Positions 46,191 to 55,055 of a stretch of DNA of 64,000 nucleotides are shown here, one piece after another. The stretch spans positions 1 to 64,000 of the forward strand of contig JAJXYD010000019.1 of the NCBI GenBank assembly GCA_021780695.1, read 5' to 3'. The DNA is from Deltaproteobacteria bacterium. GTDB lineage: Bacteria > Desulfobacterota > Syntrophobacteria > Syntrophobacterales > Syntrophobacteraceae. The notes under the pieces are model-generated. The model was not told the DNA's origin. It ran no database searches and saw nothing but the letters and a program-made list of their open reading frames with translations. The position numbers were made by a program, and so were the translations under genes. Positions within the stretch are counted from its first letter, which is position 1. Each line of letters starts with the position of its first letter.

Positions 46191-46853
46191 ATGGGAACCA
46201 AAAATTTCAAGGCCATATTGTTCGACATAGACGGTACGCTGCTCGACACGCTCGAAGATCTTGCCGATTCTACCAACAGGGCGCTTGCGCGTATGGGATT
46301 TTCGCCCCATGAGCTTAAAGAGTACCGGTATTTCGTAGGAGACGGGATGGAGAATCTGGCAAGGCGGGCCCTTCCGGACCAGGCTAAAAGCGATCCCGCC
46401 ACCATCTCCGCTTGCCTGGAATTACTGTTGAGCTTCTACGCGGCCGGGGGCACGGCCAAAACGCGCCCCTATCCCGGCATACCCGAACTTCTGGACGCTT
46501 TGAGCGCACGCGGCCTCAAGATGACGGTACTTTCCAACAAGCTCCAAAAATTCGCGGTAAAAGTGGTTGAAGAATTTTTTCCCGGTCGCCGCTTCGAGTT
46601 GGTATTTGGGGAGCGTTCCGGGGTCCCGCGCAAACCCGACCCCGCTTCGGCCCTGGAAATCGCGCAAAAGCTTGCAATCCAACCGGCCGATTTTCTCTAT
46701 TTGGGCGACACGGCAACGGATATGTTGACCGCAAAGGGCGCGGGAATGTTTCCGGTCGGGGTTCTTTGGGGTTTTCGAGACGCCGCGGAGCTTATCGCAA
46801 GCGGGGCGCAAAAACTTCTATCCACCCCCCTGGAACTGCTCGAGTTGCTCTAA
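46191..46853 (+). CDS. gph: HAD-family phosphatase, phosphoglycolate phosphatase-like
   Basis: 220 aa from the ATG at 46191, which starts the conserved core. HAD motif I is LFDIDGTLLDT, motif II is TVLSNK, motif III the Lys in RKPDP and motif IV GDTATD. An alpha-helical cap lies between motifs I and II, as in Gph, which salvages 2-phosphoglycolate. Substrate assignment is by similarity only. The frame overlaps the PilZ end if read from further upstream. Its stop overlaps the truncated toxin remnant on the other strand. Confidence 0.85.
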   Translation: MGTKNFKAILFDIDGTLLDTLEDLADSTNRALARMGFSPHELKEYRYFVGDGMENLARRALPDQAKSDPATISACLELLLSFYAAGGTAKTRPYPGIPELLDALSARGLKMTVLSNKLQKFAVKVVEEFFPGRRFELVFGERSGVPRKPDPASALEIAQKLAIQPADFLYLGDTATDMLTAKGAGMFPVGVLWGFRDAAELIASGAQKLLSTPLELLELL

Positions 46854-46993
46854 AGAGTCACATGGGCAGGAGTGAGAGCTTCCTCCGTGGCAATCCGCTC
46901 GCGCAGAAAGCGTTGGAGCCGGACTTGCGCCTGACGGTCCAGCCTGGCGAGTTCCTTTTTGGCCGATTCGTCGAACTCAATCCGCCAAACCAA
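46850..46993 (-). pseudogene. Truncated RelE-type toxin remnant
   Basis: 47 codons from a TTG at 46993. VWRIEFDESAKKELARLD matches the N-terminus of RelE/ParE-family mRNA interferase toxins, which are normally 85-90 aa. The sequence leaves the family after FLRERIA and stops at the end of the phosphatase gene, so the catalytic C-terminal half is missing. Confidence 0.75.
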
Positions 46994-47196
46994 GTTCCCG
47001 CTCCACTTCCTCGAGAGTGTAGGTGCGGCTTCGGCCTGCTCGGAGGTCTTCCGAGCGCTTTTCAGCCAAGTAGATGTCGTCCAGATGCTCCGGGATAGCC
47101 TCCCCGGATATAAAAAGCCTTCGCTCTGCGGGTGTTGCGAGCCAAAGCATCCAGCCGACGCTCTGCTTGCTCTGGTAAACGAACGGATGTGGGCAT
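46977..47196 (-). pseudogene. Frameshifted RelB/CopG-type antitoxin
   Basis: It starts MPTSVRLPEQAERRLDAL at 47196 with AGGA upstream, a ribbon-helix-helix antitoxin N-terminus. The frame breaks after AKAFYIR. A one-base shift at the G-run at 47102-47105 restores EAIPEHLDDIYLAEKR and ends TLEEVERELGLAD at 46977. One extra G explains the break. It overlaps the toxin start, as in intact relBE pairs. Confidence 0.8.
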
Positions 47197-47274
47197 GGAG
47201 TTTCCTTTCCGGATACGTGTATTCAGAGTTTAACACCTCGGGAATGGCAAAAAAAACGGAGGGAATCATCAAAG

Positions 47275-47327
47275 GCGCGCAGGTCCCCTTAGCACGCCCG
47301 AAAAGGGTAAAACGGGGGCCTGCGCGC
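47275..47327 (-). terminator. Long hairpin after the aldolase gene
   Basis: A 14-bp stem pairs 47275-47288 with 47314-47327 (GCGCGCAGG with CCTGCGCGC, then CCCC with GGGG). It follows the fba stop on the minus strand. The T-run after it is weak. Confidence 0.5.
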
Positions 47328-47345
47328 TCGATGTTGCTTCTTTTT

Positions 47346-48479
47346 TTACAAAAACTCCCAGACACTTTCGGCTATTCCCGCCGAATGAGTAGCCTCAAAG
47401 AGACGGAGGGCTTCCTCGTAGACGTGTTCGGTAATGCGCTTTTTGTAAACGGGCGAAAGGGTGTTGAAAAGAGGGGCAAAAGGAGCGTTGGCCTTCTTGA
47501 TGTTTCCTCCACGGTTGTCGGTTCGCGCCGCCCAGGCGACAATTTCCGCCCAGAGTTCATCCGGGATGCCGCGATAGGGACGCTTGACATAATCTTTATC
47601 GGCGGTGGTGATGCAGTTGCCGCTCTGATTCATGGCGAGTCCAAAGGAGATATTTTGCCACAGGGTCCCCACATTGCCTTTTCGGATCCCATACTGGATA
47701 AAGGAGGAGATCTTATCGAGGGAAGTCCCGGTGATGCCGTGCTGGGCAATGTCTACGTCCCATTGGCGGATCGCTTCCCATATGGCACGGGTAAGATCGA
47801 GCTGTATACCCTCCTGGGAGGCGCCAAAATAGGTGCCGTGGATGGAGCCGTTGTTAATGGCCAGAAGGTTTGGCCGTATGCCCTTTTTGTCCAGTTCGCC
47901 TATAAACCACTTGGCCTCTTCGGGCTGGGTAAACCCCTCGGCGTTACCACTCTTTGCTCCGATCTCTCCCAGTTCGACTTCCAGGTTCAACCCCGCGGCA
48001 ACAATGGGCCTGGCAAGTTCGCAGGTCGCCTGGAGGTTGTGTTCATTTTCCATATGGGAGGCGTCAATGGCAAAGGAGGTAAACCCGGCTTCCATCTGCA
48101 TGGCTATCAGATTTCCCACCGCTTCGACATCTTCGAGCTTTTTTACGGTTAGATGATCGGCATGGACGGCAAAAGGCACCTTGGTGTTTCCAAGCCGTTC
48201 ATTTTCCGCCACGATGAAGGCAGCAAAGCTCTCGGGAGTAAACTCGGTGTAGGTCAGCTCGGATTTTGCTATTTCATACAACAGGGGGGCCCCGGCGGCC
48301 ATGGAGGCCAGTACGAGTCCCTCCACCGGCAGCTTGCAACGCATATTCGCGGCCATAACCATGGCGTTATTTTTTCTGGCGGCCTTAATCAGGGCCTGAC
48401 CGTTCACCAGGGGAACAATGCTGTTGGGGAATTTCTTTTTCACATTTTCGGGGCGTTTATCCGCATTTTGCCTGATCAT
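47346..48479 (-). CDS. fba: Class II fructose-bisphosphate aldolase
   Basis: 377 aa from the ATG at 48479 with GGAGG five bases upstream. Zinc-dependent aldol cleavage/condensation of fructose-1,6-bisphosphate in glycolysis and gluconeogenesis. VHADHLTVKK, MEAGFTSFAIDASH, INNGSIHGTYFG and QHGITGTS match the metal- and phosphate-binding regions. It belongs to a longer class II branch than the E. coli enzyme. It is divergent from the L,D-transpeptidase gene. Confidence 0.9.
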   Translation of the reverse strand: MIRQNADKRPENVKKKFPNSIVPLVNGQALIKAARKNNAMVMAANMRCKLPVEGLVLASMAAGAPLLYEIAKSELTYTEFTPESFAAFIVAENERLGNTKVPFAVHADHLTVKKLEDVEAVGNLIAMQMEAGFTSFAIDASHMENEHNLQATCELARPIVAAGLNLEVELGEIGAKSGNAEGFTQPEEAKWFIGELDKKGIRPNLLAINNGSIHGTYFGASQEGIQLDLTRAIWEAIRQWDVDIAQHGITGTSLDKISSFIQYGIRKGNVGTLWQNISFGLAMNQSGNCITTADKDYVKRPYRGIPDELWAEIVAWAARTDNRGGNIKKANAPFAPLFNTLSPVYKKRITEHVYEEALRLFEATHSAGIAESVWEFL

Positions 48480-48855
48480 TTTCTCCTCCAGTGAAAGAAA
48501 CGGTTCTCGAATTAAAGCCGCAAACCTTTGCACGCCTGTCTGGCAACTTATTGTTTAAATAACTGTGGCCGAAAATCAAGAATTTTCATTGCCTGGTTTG
48601 AAAATGTCTTTCCGCAAAGATTTTTGTATTTAATGTAGGTACCTGAGCGCGGGAAGGGAAGAGATGACTTTACCTTTTTAGCTCCCCTTTCCTTTGGCTC
48701 AAACTTGCTTTAAACTTAGGCAAACCGGCTTGGAACCGCATTTTTGGCTTGACGTGGAAGGATTTCGGTATCAAAAGAGAGCAGGAAATCCAAGAATCAT
48801 TCCTGCGGTCCGGTACGGGGCCGATAATATTGCGAAGTGTTTGGGGAAAATGATT
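48480..48855. other. Divergent intergenic region
   Basis: 376 nt between fba and the L,D-transpeptidase gene. TGGCTCAAACTTGCT near 48716 resembles a -24/-12 promoter but has nine instead of ten bases between GG and GC. I found no other convincing site. Confidence 0.3.
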
Positions 48856-49803
48856 ATGAGATCTAAAAATTCCATGTGGGCCTTATTTTTTGTCCTCCTG
48901 GGCCTGCTGTTGCCCTCTTTGGTTTTTGCCGAGGATTTTACCGCTACAGTCCATAAATACCCTTATCGCATACCGGACCTGACCGTTATAGGTTCCCCCA
49001 AGTGGTACACAATCCAGCCCAAGGACACCCTTCTCGACATTGCAAGGCGAAACGACCTTGGTTTCAATTCGATAAGGCTGCTTTACCCCAAGATGGACGC
49101 GTGGCTGCCTCCCAAGGGCAAGAGGATTTTCATTCCCACCTTCTTTGTGCTTCCTCCAAGCAAGCACTACCAATTGGAAGTAAATATCCCGGAGATGAGG
49201 CTCTATTTTTTCAACCAGGCCGATTCCACGGTTCAAACCTATCCGATCGGCATCGGGGTCGAAGGCTGGGAGTGTCCTGTAGGCGATTTTTACATAAACT
49301 ATAAGACAGCTCACCCGACCTGGTATGTTCCCGCTTCCCTCCAGGCCAAATATGGGATGACCTCCATGCCCCCCGGCCCGGACAATCCGCTTGGCAACTA
49401 TATCATGAAATTTTCCGCCGGCGACTACGGTGTCCACGGAACCAGCATGCCGTGGGGAGTCGGACGGCTTGTCAGCCACGGCTGCATTCGCTGCTATCCT
49501 GAGAACATAAAGATTCTGTTTCCGCAGGTCCCTCTAAAAACAAGCATCGAAATCATATACCAGCCGGTCAAATTCGGTCAAAGAAACGGCAGGATATTTG
49601 TTCAGTCCTATCCAGACGTCTACAACAAAATCCCCAATTATGCCCAATATGCCCTCGATGTACTCTCGCAATACTCCTTTGCAAAAGACGTCGACCAGAG
49701 GAAACTGATGGTTGCCGTAAGTTTGCAGAACGGAGTGCCAACCGATGTGACCAGGGATGATTTTAAGGACAACTCCTTGAACCTGTCTAAAATAACCCAA
49801 TAG
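48856..49803 (+). CDS. L,D-transpeptidase with LysM-like domain
   Basis: 315 aa from the ATG at 48856 (GGGG nine bases upstream; 48850 is also possible). A signal peptide runs to VFA^ED at about residue 24. A LysM-like peptidoglycan-binding segment follows (WYTIQPKDTLLDIARRNDLG). The YkuD catalytic domain (about 105-235) has VHGTSMPWGVGR and SHGCIRCYPEN with the nucleophilic Cys. It forms 3-3 peptidoglycan cross-links or anchors lipoproteins. A tail of about 75 residues follows. The next gene encodes an Lpp-like lipoprotein, a possible substrate. Confidence 0.93.
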   Translation: MRSKNSMWALFFVLLGLLLPSLVFAEDFTATVHKYPYRIPDLTVIGSPKWYTIQPKDTLLDIARRNDLGFNSIRLLYPKMDAWLPPKGKRIFIPTFFVLPPSKHYQLEVNIPEMRLYFFNQADSTVQTYPIGIGVEGWECPVGDFYINYKTAHPTWYVPASLQAKYGMTSMPPGPDNPLGNYIMKFSAGDYGVHGTSMPWGVGRLVSHGCIRCYPENIKILFPQVPLKTSIEIIYQPVKFGQRNGRIFVQSYPDVYNKIPNYAQYALDVLSQYSFAKDVDQRKLMVAVSLQNGVPTDVTRDDFKDNSLNLSKITQ

Positions 49804-49921
49804 CTAAGGGGGGTTACACCGACTGCTCGAAAAGAGCCCCTCTGGGGGTCCCGCGCGATCGGCGAAGGATCTTCCCTTTGGACTAAACACTTATCAGCCA
49901 ACATTTTTGGCTAAAATTTTC

Positions 49922-49950
49922 TTGATTTTGGGTTATGGCTGTCGTAGCAT
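49922..49950 (+). promoter_or_regulatory. Possible sigma-70 promoter
   Basis: TTGATT and TAGCAT are separated by 17 bases, 164 nt before the lipoprotein gene. Each hexamer matches four of six consensus bases. The remainder of 49804-50113 holds nothing else I recognise. Confidence 0.35.
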
Positions 49951-50113
49951 CGGCGGTGTTGTTTTTTTGGCAAGGCTAATATGAGTTTAATGGGCTATGA
50001 AATTTTTTGGCTAAATGCATGTTCGAGAGGAGGTGGGTAGCCCCGGGATTTCCATTAGGCCGTTGAAGTTGCAATGTAATTAATTTAATCGGTTTTTGAG
50101 GAGGAAAGAGAAG

Positions 50114-50371
50114 ATGAAGAAGTTAGTAGCTATCGCGTTTGCAGTTTCCTTTGCTTTTATGCTGTCCGGTTGTGCCTGCAAGGACTATTGCGCTAAATAT
50201 GCCACAAGCTGCGAAGCTTATCAGAGCAAGTGCGAGTCTCTTGCTGCCCAGTCCAGCACGGACGCTCAGAATGCCGCACAGTCTGCAATGAAAGCTGACA
50301 ACGCAGCACGCAGAGCAGAAGCCGCCGCCGACAGGTGCGAGGCCATGTTCAAGCACCACCTGAAGAAGTAA
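50114..50371 (+). CDS. Lpp-like alanine-zipper lipoprotein
   Basis: 85 aa from the ATG at 50114, with GAGGAGG upstream. The signal ends in the lipobox LSGC (acylated Cys near residue 20). The mature part is a helical, Ala-rich heptad sequence (AQNAAQSAMKADNAARRAEAA) like Lpp or OprI zippers. It has several extra cysteines near the N-terminus. It ends HHLKK; in Lpp the terminal Lys is linked to peptidoglycan by L,D-transpeptidases. The upstream gene encodes such an enzyme. Confidence 0.88.
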   Translation: MKKLVAIAFAVSFAFMLSGCACKDYCAKYATSCEAYQSKCESLAAQSSTDAQNAAQSAMKADNAARRAEAAADRCEAMFKHHLKK

Positions 50372-50392
50372 GCTGCAATTTCCATATTTATT

Positions 50393-50429
50393 AAAAAAGG
50401 CCGGTAGGATTTCCCATCCGGCCTTTTTT
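50393..50429 (+). terminator. Rho-independent terminator after the lipoprotein
   Basis: AAAAAAGGCCGG pairs with CCGGCCTTTTTT around a short loop. It may also serve the convergent GNAT gene. Confidence 0.9.
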
Positions 50430-50447
50430 AATGCGCCAAATCAAGCT

Positions 50448-50927
50448 CTATCGGCGGCGACCGATTTTTTTTCTCAGCAGCATTTCACTCCATCCGGGTT
50501 TTATGAGATCGTCAAGCAGCGCGGTTTTTTCGAACCCCTCTCTTTCATAGAACTTCCTGGCCCCCCGATTAAAAGAGGCCACCGTGACCCAAAGGTTTTC
50601 AGGCTTATAGCGGTTGCCAACCCACTGGATAATCCGAGCGCCGGTCCCCTTGCTCCTAAAGCCGTCAAAGAGGGCCAAAAGTTCAATAAGCGGTCCGAAA
50701 AGCCAGGGATTTCTAACCGAAAGAACCCCGGCCACCTGCCCTGAAATCATAATCACCTGCCGGGCAAGCCCCGGGTCCCCATGCAGCAGGTAGGACTCGA
50801 AGGCCTCGGGGGTGTATTCCATGGTGAGCCAAGGGTCCATCGAGCACAATATCATGGACAACGGGCCAAGGTATTCCATCCTGAGCGGCGAAAGAGAAAA
50901 CTCTTCCTGATCATCTGGGATTTTCAC
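50448..50927 (-). CDS. GNAT-family N-acetyltransferase
   Basis: 159 aa, a single GNAT domain. The acetyl-CoA pyrophosphate loop appears as FRSKGTGARII and the C-terminal motif as NRGARKFYEREGF. The substrate cannot be told from sequence. It is monocistronic and converges on the lipoprotein gene. The 266 nt upstream hold no recognised feature. Confidence 0.88.
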   Translation of the reverse strand: MKIPDDQEEFSLSPLRMEYLGPLSMILCSMDPWLTMEYTPEAFESYLLHGDPGLARQVIMISGQVAGVLSVRNPWLFGPLIELLALFDGFRSKGTGARIIQWVGNRYKPENLWVTVASFNRGARKFYEREGFEKTALLDDLIKPGWSEMLLRKKIGRRR

Positions 50928-51193
50928 ATCTTCTCCAACTACCGGTCGAATAAATGAGGTTTTTTCGGATAGCCTGCAAAAACGATTTCGCCGGCAGGTT
51001 TAAAATCAGGCAAGGGGGACCCCGCAAGGTTCCCTCCGAGCCCTCCTCCCGATGTCTACCCCCGGCTTTTCACAGCGCACCTACAGAGAGTATTGCCCTC
51101 CTTCGACACCCTTCTTACTTTATACTTACCGGGGCGTTTGTGTAGAAGTATTTAGCATATCCGTTAAAAACGCTTCGGAGAGGGGGGTACGCC

Positions 51194-51511
51194 ATGAAAG
51201 CAGGTATAATAATCACTGGGAGCGGTACTTTGCTTTTTCTGACCTCGGCCGAGAGCCTGGAGGCTTCCAATTTTGTCAAAGCCCTGGGAGAAAAGGGCAT
51301 AGACAAATATATAGCTTTCGAGGTTGGCGAAGAGATGGTCAGAAACCGTTACGGCCAGCACTATAGCGTTACAATGGCCGACAGGAAACAAACGGACCTT
51401 TTGCGGATCGTAGATGTCGATGGGCAGAGGATTTTTAGAAATTTCGACCTTAAAAGCCTTAGCGGCCCGATCCTTCACGAGGGACCGGAGGCAATACGGC
51501 GGGCAGCGTAA
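51194..51511 (+). CDS. Conserved-looking hypothetical protein
   Basis: I do not recognise this 105-aa protein. It has a hydrophobic N-terminal stretch (MKAGIIITGSGTLLFL) that looks more like a buried beta-alpha start than a signal peptide. A mixed alpha/beta core with KYIAFEVGEEMVRNRYG follows. GGAGAGGGGGG precedes the ATG. It is convergent with acuB, separated by overlapping hairpins. Confidence 0.65.
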   Translation: MKAGIIITGSGTLLFLTSAESLEASNFVKALGEKGIDKYIAFEVGEEMVRNRYGQHYSVTMADRKQTDLLRIVDVDGQRIFRNFDLKSLSGPILHEGPEAIRRAA

Positions 51512-51547
51512 TAATTCCACCACTACCGAAATGCGAGCTCCCGCTAT

Positions 51548-51593
51548 TTCCCGGCAAATCAAAACAGCCGGGAAGAGTTAAGAAGCTGTTTTG
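51548..51593. terminator. Two overlapping hairpins between convergent genes
   Basis: TTCCCGGC (51548-51555) pairs with GCCGGGAA (51567-51574). CAAAACAGC (51560-51568) pairs with GCTGTTTTG (51585-51593). The two share bases, so only one forms at a time. They probably terminate acuB and the 51194 gene. Confidence 0.6.
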
Positions 51594-52268
51594 CTAGTAG
51601 CTGCCGGGTCCCTGGTCGAGGCACCACTGCATCGGATCGAGCAGCGTAAAGCCTTTTTGGCAGAGGTGTTTTTTTACCCGGGCAACGTTATTGGTAAGAA
51701 GATAGGGGAAAACCGCCCTTTTACCTTCTTCCCAGACCCGGGCGACAAGGATGCTGCCAAAGGAGATGTCCAGTTCGCTTATGGCGTCCACAATCTTTTT
51801 CATCTGGCCCTGTTCGTCTTTGACAATTATTCCGATGAGAACGCCGGGGTCGTGGAGTCCCAAAACATTTACGAAGGCACGCATAAGGTCGCGCACCGAG
51901 AGTATGCCCTTTAGCTTTCCTTCCTGATCGACGACCGGGAAGGCGCCGACTTTGTGTATCTGCATCATGAGGAGCGCGTCTTCGAGCGTCTGTGAAGGGG
52001 AGACGGTAACGGGACGTTTGCTCATTATGTCTTTTACCTGGATGGAGGCAAGCCTTTGGGCCTCGACATTTTCAGCGTGTCCGAGCACGTCCGAGGGCAT
52101 GGCGGTTCTTAAATCCCGGTCGGTTACGATTCCAATCAGTATGCCTTCCGGATTAACGACGGGCAGATGTCTGATGCCTTTTTGAACCATGATCTGCCTC
52201 GCTGCGACGATACTCATCTCCGGACCGACTGCAACGACATCCTTGACCATCGATTTATCAATGAACAT
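51594..52268 (-). CDS. acuB: AcuB-like CBS-ACT protein
   Basis: 224 aa. Two CBS motifs (about 1-60 and 75-135: MVQKGIRHLPVV, ALLMMQIHKVGAFPVV) form an adenine-nucleotide-binding Bateman module. An ACT-like domain follows (about 140-200). AcuB proteins accompany AcuC and are linked to control of acetyl-CoA synthetase, though their exact role is poorly known. Its start overlaps the acuC end by 11 bases. Confidence 0.85.
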   Translation of the reverse strand: MFIDKSMVKDVVAVGPEMSIVAARQIMVQKGIRHLPVVNPEGILIGIVTDRDLRTAMPSDVLGHAENVEAQRLASIQVKDIMSKRPVTVSPSQTLEDALLMMQIHKVGAFPVVDQEGKLKGILSVRDLMRAFVNVLGLHDPGVLIGIIVKDEQGQMKKIVDAISELDISFGSILVARVWEEGKRAVFPYLLTNNVARVKKHLCQKGFTLLDPMQWCLDQGPGSY

Positions 52269-53253
52269 GGGATCTCCTTTCAGACTCAGTTTGGAGCTGT
52301 TTTATGCCCAGAAGTATTTCCACATGATTTCTTAGCAATTCCGGGAGCACGCTCAGCGCATACCCCCCTTCAAGAATCGAAATAATGCGACCGTTACAGC
52401 AGCGGTCGGCCATTTCGCAGATGGTTTCCATCATCCAGGTAAAGCCTTCAGTGGAAAGATTAATGTCTGACATATCGTCGGCGGTATGGGCGTCAAAACC
52501 GGCGGAAACAAGGATTATCTCGGGCTTGAACTGATCGAAGGCGGGAAGAAGCTCTTTTGCAATCTTCTGCTTATATTCCTCGTCTCCCTGCCCGGGGAGA
52601 ACGGTGGAGTTCAGAGTCGTTCCGAATCCGGGCCCCGAGCCCTTTTCGAATTCGCGGCCGGTGCCGGGGTAGGCAAAGGAGGGATGCTCGTGGATCGAAT
52701 AGTAGAATACATCGGGATCCTGCTCGAAAATATGCTGGGTTCCATTGCCGTGATGGACGTCGAAATCGATTATGCCGATGCGCGAGACGTTATGGCGGAG
52801 TTGAAGATAGCGGGCGGCGATGGCCACGTTATTAAAAAAGCAGAAACCGTAGGCGTCCATCATCTCGGCATGGTGGCCCGGAGGGCGCACGGCGCAGAAA
52901 GCATTATCGATCTTGCCCTCCATGAGCATATCGACAGCATTTAGGATACCCCCAACGGCCAGCAGGGCCGTATCGTAGGTCTGAGGGCATATCTGGTTGT
53001 CGGGATCTCCCAACTCACCCAAATCGAGCATGCAGGCTTCTTCGAAACGATGAATATACTTGGGGGCATGGACTTTTTCTATCCATGTCATTTTGGCGCG
53101 TGTAACCGGAACGGCAACGAGTTTTGAAAGAAGGTCGGCCTCCTCCATGGCGCGTATGATCACTGTGAGGCGCTCGGGAACCTCTGGGTGGCCATCTCCT
53201 GTTTTGTGGAGCAAAAACCTTTCGTCGTAGAGCAATCCCGTTCTTTTCATCAC
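52258..53253 (-). CDS. acuC: AcuC, class I histone-deacetylase-like protein
   Basis: 331 aa. PPGHHAEMMDAYGFCFFNN, IDFDVHHGNGTQ, the zinc-binding D in AGFDAH and the Tyr-containing GGYAL motif are all present. In Bacillus AcuC deacetylates acetyl-CoA synthetase and restores its activity. The acuC-acuB pair suggests control of acetate activation. No acs gene is in the window. The gene lies 23 nt downstream of the transglycosylase gene in the same direction. Confidence 0.92.
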   Translation of the reverse strand: MMKRTGLLYDERFLLHKTGDGHPEVPERLTVIIRAMEEADLLSKLVAVPVTRAKMTWIEKVHAPKYIHRFEEACMLDLGELGDPDNQICPQTYDTALLAVGGILNAVDMLMEGKIDNAFCAVRPPGHHAEMMDAYGFCFFNNVAIAARYLQLRHNVSRIGIIDFDVHHGNGTQHIFEQDPDVFYYSIHEHPSFAYPGTGREFEKGSGPGFGTTLNSTVLPGQGDEEYKQKIAKELLPAFDQFKPEIILVSAGFDAHTADDMSDINLSTEGFTWMMETICEMADRCCNGRIISILEGGYALSVLPELLRNHVEILLGIKQLQTESERRSHVH

Positions 53254-53276
53254 CAGCCCAATCTTTTGCCAGCTAT

Positions 53277-54599
53277 TTATTTAGCCCTGTGCGACTTCGA
53301 CTTTTTATGGGCGGCCTTCCCTTTGCTCTTGTGCGAAGTTGGTCGCGCCGGCTTGCTTTTTCGCTTCACTTCGTGCCGGGCCGCCTTGTTCACCTTGGTC
53401 TTTTTTGCCTTAACACTCCGAGACTTGGCGGTTTTGGCCGCTCGGTGGGAAGTTTTTTTCTCCGGCCGTTTTTTTTGTCTGGTCTCACTGCTGGTGGCTA
53501 AGGCGAGCCTTAGGGGCTTACCCTTGCGAACGGCGGTCCGAGACCCCTCCGAGGACCGCGAGGACACATTTTCGGAGCCGGCGCCTGCCTGGGCAAGAAG
53601 CATCCCGGCGGCCGCGGGACTGAAATTTTTCTCAAAGGCGGTGCGTGTACCCTGCGGCAACCTGATTTCATAGGTCCCGGCAGGAATTTCCTGCGAACGG
53701 AAAACAGGATTAAGCCGTTTTATCTCACTATAAGTCGTACCGGCGGCATCCGCTACGCTTCGTATGGCAACAGGAGCGGGAAAAGACACGGTTACCCGGT
53801 CCTCCGCCAATGGCCTATATCCGTATTCGGTGGGCAGATTGTAGCCGTACCTGGCCGGATTGCTCAATACCGCCTTTATTGCCAGAATGCGAAAGACATA
53901 GCGTTCGGTTTCCAGTGGAAGGCACAGATCGTAGTAGTTGTGCGTACCGTCTACCCGGATAGCGTCAAGCACCCGTTTGTCTCCGGCGTTGTAAGCCGCA
54001 AGGGCCAACGCCCAACTGTGGTATTTGTCGTGCAGGTCTTTTAGGAGCAAAAAGGCGCTGTCGGTGGCATGACTGAAACTGTACCTGTTATCGACGGAGC
54101 CGCATTGTTTAAGCCCATAGGCGGCGCCGGTGCTTGACATAAACTGCCAGGGGCCGGCCGCACCCTTGGGAGAGCACGCATTTGGGAGAAGATCGCTTTC
54201 GGCAATGGCAACGTATTTCAAATCGTCGGGCAAACCGTAGTAACGGAGCCGATCTTCGATCATGGGGAAGTAGCGCTGCATCCTTTTAAGCCACAGGTAG
54301 ACCTGGGCGTGATTATAGACGATTATCGTAAATTCCTTGTCGAAGCGCTCATAGACGGGTTCTTTGTCCAAAGGCACCGGCTCGCCGCAAAGCGTGATGC
54401 TTGTAGGAGCAGGAATATAGGGAACCTCCAACTGTCCGGGAGCCGCAACTGCCTGCGTGGGCCGCGCCTGGCCACCCAGGGAGGTGGGGGACTGCTGTGC
54501 AGGCGCAGCCGTGTTTAATGGAGTGCAGCCACAAAGAAACATCATAAAAAATGTTCCAGCCGCAGCTTTCAGATTTGCCCTTTTACTCCAGCCTCTCAT
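53277..54599 (-). CDS. Membrane-bound lytic transglycosylase with basic tail
   Basis: 440 aa. A lipoprotein signal ends FLCGC (Cys near 25). The SLT domain (about 100-270) has the catalytic Glu in AIAESDLLPNACSPKGAAGPWQ and ALAAYNAGDKRV, like MltD. A short LysM-like or spacer part follows (VADAAGTTYSEIKRLNPVF). The last 90 residues are almost entirely Lys, Arg, Ala and Ser instead of the usual LysM repeats. That tail may bind teichoic-like or acidic polymers or DNA (guess). It cleaves peptidoglycan glycan strands. Confidence 0.9.
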   Translation of the reverse strand: MRGWSKRANLKAAAGTFFMMFLCGCTPLNTAAPAQQSPTSLGGQARPTQAVAAPGQLEVPYIPAPTSITLCGEPVPLDKEPVYERFDKEFTIIVYNHAQVYLWLKRMQRYFPMIEDRLRYYGLPDDLKYVAIAESDLLPNACSPKGAAGPWQFMSSTGAAYGLKQCGSVDNRYSFSHATDSAFLLLKDLHDKYHSWALALAAYNAGDKRVLDAIRVDGTHNYYDLCLPLETERYVFRILAIKAVLSNPARYGYNLPTEYGYRPLAEDRVTVSFPAPVAIRSVADAAGTTYSEIKRLNPVFRSQEIPAGTYEIRLPQGTRTAFEKNFSPAAAGMLLAQAGAGSENVSSRSSEGSRTAVRKGKPLRLALATSSETRQKKRPEKKTSHRAAKTAKSRSVKAKKTKVNKAARHEVKRKSKPARPTSHKSKGKAAHKKSKSHRAK

Positions 54600-54638
54600 C
54601 TGTTCCCCCCCTCCCGAGCGGGTTTTTACACTGAATTC

Positions 54639-55055
54639 CTACTGTTGGATTTCCAGGTCGCTAAAGAAAAATTTTATTTCCTGGGCGGCCGTCTGCGGAC
54701 CGTCCGAACCGTGAACGACATTTTTTTCCACATCCGTGGCAAAATCTTTTCTGATAGTACCGGGCAGGGCATCCTTGGGATTGGTCGCCCCCATGAGATC
54801 GCGGTTTTTCTTTATGACATCTTCAGCCTCAAGAACCATGGCAATTATCGGCCCAGAGGTCATAAACCGGGTAACGGATTCGAAAAACGGCCGTTCTTTG
54901 TGGACCGCGTAAAACATTTTCGCCTGATCGAGCGTAAGCCTGAGCATTTTCACGGCACAAATCCTTATGCCGGCCTTTTCCATGCGTCCGATGACCTCTC
55001 CGGCCAACCCTTTGGCCACTCCATCGGGCTTAATTATAGACAGCGTCCTCTCCAT
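54639..55055 (-). CDS. ndk: Nucleoside diphosphate kinase
   Basis: 138 aa. Transfers the terminal phosphate from ATP to other NDPs by a phosphohistidine. [16 protein letters not shown] and the active-site NVVHGSDGP (His near 118) are intact. It lies 39 nt upstream of the transglycosylase gene. Confidence 0.97.
   Translation of the reverse strand: MERTLSIIKPDGVAKGLAGEVIGRMEKAGIRICAVKMLRLTLDQAKMFYAVHKERPFFESVTRFMTSGPIIAMVLEAEDVIKKNRDLMGATNPKDALPGTIRKDFATDVEKNVVHGSDGPQTAAQEIKFFFSDLEIQQ

Noticed and set aside
48716..48732. Sigma-54-like TGGCTCAAACTTGCT before the L,D-transpeptidase gene
   Set aside because: Only nine bases separate GG and GC, and this spacing is strict.
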